NCBI GenBank assembly: GCA_019347585.1
Contig: JAHWLC010000024.1
Location: forward strand, 1,738-9,730
Direction: 5' to 3'
Source of the DNA: Actinomycetota bacterium
GTDB lineage: Bacteria > Actinomycetota > Acidimicrobiia > Spongiisociales > ZC4RG35
Length of the DNA stretch: 7,993 bases
Under the pieces are notes generated by a model. It ran no database searches, was not told where the DNA came from, and saw nothing but the letters and a program-made list of their open reading frames with translations. A program made the position numbers and the translations under genes. Shown here piece after piece: positions 4,721-7,993 of this stretch. Positions within the stretch are counted from its first letter, which is position 1. Every line of letters begins with the position of its first letter.

Positions 4721-5806
4721 TCAGCCCAGCTTCGAGGCGATGGTCCCCGCATTGGCCAGCGCGGTCCCGTCACTGCCCGCCGTGGAGAAGACCCGCGTCG
4801 GAGTCGACTCCGCCTCGGCAAGCATGTCCTCGAAGAGCTCTTTGCGGTCCAGCGGGGGATCGACCCATAGGTAGGCCGCCATCGATCCGGGGATGGTGTT
4901 GACCTCGTTGACGAAGATCTCCCCGTCGCGTTCGAGATAGTCGATGCGGGTGATGCCCCTCAGACCGGCGACATCGGCCACCCGGCGGGAGAGACGACTG
5001 ATCTCGACCGCCAACGCATCGTCGAGACGCGCCGGTAGCTCCCGCCCCGAGCTCACCTCGCCTCCCCAAGCAAGGTATTTCTGGTCGTAGCTGTAGATCC
5101 CCTCGGCGGAGCGCGCCGGCTCCTCGACCGCCGAGAGCTGGAACTCCGGGTAGGTGCGCACCGCCACCTGCAGGTCCCGGCTCTTCTCCAGGTAGGGCTC
5201 GACGACCGCTCCCCGATCGAAGAACCTGGAGGCCTTCTTCAGGCTGAGGACCGTGGGCCAGTCCCCGGCGACCTCGATGCCGATCGACGAGCCGCCGAAC
5301 CTCGGCTTGACGATGTAGGGGCCATCGAAATCGGGACCCGGGCTGTCTTCCCGGGGCGGGATCAGGGCTCGGTCCAGGGTGGGCAGGCCCGCCGCTTCCA
5401 TCGTCGCCCCGAACCCGAACTTGTCCATGCCCACCGCCGAGGTGGTCTGCGATGGCCCCGTGTAGCGGATCCCGGCGAGGTCGAGAGCCCCCTGGAGCGT
5501 CCCGTCCTCACCTGGCCCCCCATGGCAGGCTATGAACGCGACGTCGATGGGCAGGGGCTTGCGCTTTTGGACCAGCCCCTCTCCGGGCGTGGCCACGAAA
5601 GCGAGGAGACGCGCCTTGCGTGGGGCGCCGTCCAGGAAATCGGAGGCTTCCAGGCCGGGGTCGACCAGATACCAGTCGCCCGATTTCGACCAGTAGACCG
5701 CCTGGATGTCGTCGACGGCCCGGGCCACCTGGAGACCGGTGAGGATGGAGATGTCGTGCTCGTCGGATGGGCCGCCGAAGATCACGGCCCGGTTCGCTCT
5801 GCTCAT
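4721..5806 (-). CDS. ddl: D-alanine--D-alanine ligase
   Basis: Ddl joins two D-alanines using ATP to give the terminal dipeptide of the peptidoglycan stem, in the cytosol. The 361-residue product is an ATP-grasp enzyme of normal length. It has GGPSDEHDIS (11-20, with the conserved glutamate contacting the first D-Ala), CHGGPGEDGTLQG (94-106), a TTSAVGMDK segment (121-129), the ATP-binding KPRFGGSSIGI (167-177, with the loop serine), YSYDQKY (238-244, equivalent to the DdlB Tyr216 region), RIDY (287-290) and the Mg-binding NEVNTIPGS (300-308). The PGSMAAYLW sequence after the asparagine differs from the PGMTSHS/PGFTxxS of well-studied Ddl and Van ligases. The ATG at 5806 overlaps the MurF-like stop as ATGA. 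No Shine-Dalgarno is visible, so it is probably translated by re-initiation. Last gene of its unit. Confidence 0.93.
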   Translation of the reverse strand: MSRANRAVIFGGPSDEHDISILTGLQVARAVDDIQAVYWSKSGDWYLVDPGLEASDFLDGAPRKARLLAFVATPGEGLVQKRKPLPIDVAFIACHGGPGEDGTLQGALDLAGIRYTGPSQTTSAVGMDKFGFGATMEAAGLPTLDRALIPPREDSPGPDFDGPYIVKPRFGGSSIGIEVAGDWPTVLSLKKASRFFDRGAVVEPYLEKSRDLQVAVRTYPEFQLSAVEEPARSAEGIYSYDQKYLAWGGEVSSGRELPARLDDALAVEISRLSRRVADVAGLRGITRIDYLERDGEIFVNEVNTIPGSMAAYLWVDPPLDRKELFEDMLAEAESTPTRVFSTAGSDGTALANAGTIASKLG

Positions 5807-7290
5807 GGGTAGTGGTCGGGAAGGTCGTTCTCGTAGAGGACGGCATCGCCGCGGCCCAGGTGCTCCCGGACCCAGGCGACCGCCTCCTCCCGGGACCCGA
5901 CGACGGTAACCGATGCCGAGCCGCCAGCAGAACCTGCGAGCAATGCGTCGCGGTTGGTCCTGCCCACTATGACCAGGTGATCGGCCAACCGGGCCGCTTC
6001 CCGGGCGAAGTCCCGGTTCTCCTGCTGCTGCACCGCGCCGAGCTCGACCATGCCCGGGGTGACCACCGCGGTCTTGCCCCCGGAGCCGAGGCCGACGAGC
6101 CGGCTCAGCCCGAGCCGGGCTCCAGCCGGATTGGAGTTGAAGGTGTCGTCGATGATGGCCAGGCCCGAGTCGGCCCGGATCACGGTCTGCCGGTGCTCGG
6201 CGGTGGGAAGGTCGCCGAGTCGCCCCGCCATCCGATCGGGGTCGATGCCCAGAGCGAGGCCTATGCCCAGAGCCACTGCCAGGTTGGCCGGGAACGCCCC
6301 CGCGGGCGTGGGCCCGAGCGATCGTCCCTCGACCACGACTTCGCCGCCGACCGTCACCCGTCCCCGATCGGCGGTGGAGACCTCGATGACATCCATCGAT
6401 CCCACCCGCTCCCTGGCCAGAGCGGAGAGGAGCGGGTGGTCGACGCAGATGACCCCCGTCTTCGCCCGGTCCAGGATCTCCGATTTCGCCGCCACGATGG
6501 CCTCCTCCGATCCGAACCGCTCGAGATGCACCGGTCCGATGGAGACGATGGCCGCCACGGCGGGCTCCACCCACTCGCAGAGCTCGGCGATCTCCCCCGG
6601 CCCATAGGTGCCCATCTCGGCGATGAAGACCTCGGTCCCCGGAGCGAGACCCTCGTTGATGGCGCGGGCCAGGCCCATGCGGTTGTTGAACGACCCGGGG
6701 GTGGCCACGGTGCGATGGGCCGACTCCACGAGATGGGCGGTGTAGAGCTTGGTGGAGGTCTTCCCGTAGGAGCCGGTGATGCCCACTACCCGCGGGCCCA
6801 CCGCGGCCAGCTTCCGCCTCGCCTGCTCCACCCAGCGCGCCCCCAACGCCCTCTCTACCGGCTGAAGGACGAGGAGGCCGAGATCGACCAGCCCCGGTAA
6901 GGCGAGGAGGCCGGCCGCGGCCAGCACCGGGATCCTCCCAATCCCGGCCGCCACCAACAGCGAGGCGAAGAGGCCGGCCGAGAAGAGCGCCAGCCGCCGC
7001 AGCCGCCGGGTCCAGGCCAGTGGCGAGGTCGCCCCTCTCACGGGGAGACCCAGTGGGCCCGCCTGGGCGACAGGCACCGCGAAGCCGGCCCAAGCGGTGA
7101 ATATGGAACCGGCCACGCCGAGGACCGCGACGCCCGCCAGCGACAGGTTTGCCGGGGTCACCGTCCACCAGCGCCACGCGAACCGGCTGACCGAGCCGGG
7201 GAGGTAGTGCTCGCGTTGGGCGATTCGCAACCAGCGCAGCCCGGCGGGGACTGCGGCAACGGCGCAGGCCGCGATGAGCAACCAGATCAC
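5803..7290 (-). CDS. Membrane-anchored MurF-like Mur ligase
   Basis: A 495-residue fusion-like protein. Residues 1-145 are hydrophobic, with likely helices at about 2-20, 48-75, 98-117 and 120-142, separated by Arg-rich loops. From about 165 there is a Mur ligase core: P-loop GITGSYGKTSTK (170-181), SFNNRMGL (200-207), EMGTYGPGEIAEL (225-237), GPVHLERFGS (252-261), the AAKSEI lysine (267-272), PANLAVALGIG (334-344) and DDTFNSNP (381-388), ending in YENDLPDHYP. These are MurF-type motifs (ATP-dependent addition of D-Ala-D-Ala to UDP-MurNAc-tripeptide). The GTG start overlaps the hydrolase stop as GTGA and has GAGGAG 8 nt upstream; the stop overlaps ddl. The classical N-terminal UDP-binding domain is absent, replaced by the membrane part. 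It may be the main MurF of this organism or a relative using another acceptor (compare the membrane-anchored CapB/PgsB ligases). Confidence 0.8.
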   Translation of the reverse strand: MIWLLIAACAVAAVPAGLRWLRIAQREHYLPGSVSRFAWRWWTVTPANLSLAGVAVLGVAGSIFTAWAGFAVPVAQAGPLGLPVRGATSPLAWTRRLRRLALFSAGLFASLLVAAGIGRIPVLAAAGLLALPGLVDLGLLVLQPVERALGARWVEQARRKLAAVGPRVVGITGSYGKTSTKLYTAHLVESAHRTVATPGSFNNRMGLARAINEGLAPGTEVFIAEMGTYGPGEIAELCEWVEPAVAAIVSIGPVHLERFGSEEAIVAAKSEILDRAKTGVICVDHPLLSALARERVGSMDVIEVSTADRGRVTVGGEVVVEGRSLGPTPAGAFPANLAVALGIGLALGIDPDRMAGRLGDLPTAEHRQTVIRADSGLAIIDDTFNSNPAGARLGLSRLVGLGSGGKTAVVTPGMVELGAVQQQENRDFAREAARLADHLVIVGRTNRDALLAGSAGGSASVTVVGSREEAVAWVREHLGRGDAVLYENDLPDHYP

Positions 7291-7993
7291 CGCATCATCT
7301 CCTCAACGGCCTCCCTCAGCCTCTGCGGACGCTCGCTGGGAAGATGGTGCCCGACCCCGGGGATGATCTCCAGGCGAACCGCTACCCCGGCTCGCTCCAT
7401 GATCTCCCGGGCGTCCCTGGCCGTACCCGGCGGCACCTCCCGGTCCTCCTCCCCCCACAGGAGCGTCACCTCGGAGCGTATCCCCTCCAATTCGTCCCGA
7501 TAGTCCTCGTTGACCACCTTGACCAGGATGTCGCGCATCGCTCCCGACACGGCCCGATAGTCGGCCGACCCCCTCTTTCGCTTCTCTGCTTCGAGCCGCT
7601 CGTCGGAGACGATCCCCCACCGGTTGAGGGCGCGGACGAGTCGATAGGCGAGGACCGGCGGGGCCGAAGGAGTCCTCCGCACCAGAGGCACCCCGCTGAG
7701 GACGAGGGGCCCGATCCGATCCGGGGACGAGGCGGCGAGGCAAACCGCCACCCGGCCCCCGAAGGAATGGCCCACGACCACCGGAGGGGCTTCGAACAGA
7801 TCCAGGGCCGGGGAGACGAGACGGGCGTAACCGTGCGCTCCCATCGCCTCTACGGGGGGCGGGGAAGCCCCGAACCCGGGGAGGTCGAGGGAGAGGGCGT
7901 CGAGACCCTCCAGGGCGGACCCGAAGTCGGCTCCTCGGCGCCCCCAGCCGTGCAGCGCCAGGATTCGGAGCGTCCCGGAACCGAGACGTTCCG
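7287..7993 (-). CDS. Alpha/beta-fold hydrolase (partial, N-terminus beyond window)
   Basis: The frame is open from the window end, and 234 residues plus a partial codon are visible. The part before the first in-frame ATG (7844) is clearly coding: it has LALHGWGRRGADF (oxyanion-hole HG near residue 15) and LSLDLPGFGASPPP. The nucleophile elbow GHSFGG places the serine at about visible residue 76, the acid is in LLWGEEDREVP (D about 183) and the histidine in PGVGHHLPSERP (about 215), so the catalytic triad is complete. A lid region rich in Arg/Lys lies between about 105 and 165. Only a few N-terminal residues are probably missing. The stop overlaps the MurF-like start (GTGA), so it belongs to the cell-wall unit. 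The substrate (ester, lactone, thioester or other) cannot be told from sequence. Confidence 0.88.
   Translation of the reverse strand, partial: ERLGSGTLRILALHGWGRRGADFGSALEGLDALSLDLPGFGASPPPVEAMGAHGYARLVSPALDLFEAPPVVVGHSFGGRVAVCLAASSPDRIGPLVLSGVPLVRRTPSAPPVLAYRLVRALNRWGIVSDERLEAEKRKRGSADYRAVSGAMRDILVKVVNEDYRDELEGIRSEVTLLWGEEDREVPPGTARDAREIMERAGVAVRLEIIPGVGHHLPSERPQRLREAVEEMMR
7299..7304 (-). promoter_or_regulatory. Shine-Dalgarno site for the MurF-like gene
   Basis: On the minus strand GAGGAG lies 8 nt before the GTG at 7290, within the last codons of the hydrolase (EEMMR). It supports the GTG start, and thus the presence of the N-terminal membrane helices in the mature product. Confidence 0.7.

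Noticed and set aside
5807..7177. Extension of the ddl reading frame upstream to give an 818-residue protein.
   Set aside because: The extra part is an out-of-frame reading of the MurF-like gene, low in complexity and rich in G and R; Ddl homologues start at the MSRANRAVIFGG region.

Overview
The window is GC-rich, gene-dense bacterial chromosome, and every gene reads as ordinary housekeeping. On the minus strand the order recG, rsmD, coaD, a DivIVA-like coiled-coil gene, then a DUF177 (YceD) gene is the one I know from Actinobacteria, where rpmF and/or rnc usually follow. The high GC content, GTG and TTG starts and actinobacterial TAnnnT-type -10 boxes agree. I infer a member of the Actinobacteriota, possibly a deep-branching class such as Acidimicrobiia; the class is a guess. 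I see no IS element, prophage, CRISPR array, defence system or RNA gene.

The layout is three transcription units. (1) Minus strand, 3951 down to 1: recG, rsmD, coaD, the DivIVA/AtpF-like gene and a DUF177 gene cut by the window start. Their junctions are tight (7 nt gap, 1 nt overlap, 4 nt ATGA overlap, 1 nt gap), so this looks like one operon joining DNA repair, 16S rRNA methylation, CoA synthesis and ribosome-associated functions. (2) Plus strand, 4015 to 4699: rpmB (ribosomal protein L28), a divergent cold-shock-domain protein and a stand-alone Lrp/AsnC ligand-binding (RAM) domain protein. The last two start with TTG. This unit diverges from recG across a very short shared promoter region. 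(3) Minus strand, 7993 down to 4721: an alpha/beta hydrolase cut by the window end, a membrane-anchored MurF-like Mur ligase and a D-alanine-D-alanine ligase. These are joined by GTGA and ATGA overlaps and converge on unit 2 at a perfect 7-bp-arm palindrome.

The ddl and MurF-like pair would make D-Ala-D-Ala and join it to a peptidoglycan-type acceptor. The MurF-like protein has several membrane helices where classical MurF has its UDP-MurNAc-binding domain. The other notable anomaly is in RecG: helicase motif V, normally close to VLVATTVIEVG, is replaced by a shorter unrelated segment although the reading frame is intact. I found no convincing new multi-gene system. The best leads are these two protein anomalies and the degenerate cold-shock protein encoded 3 nt after rpmB.
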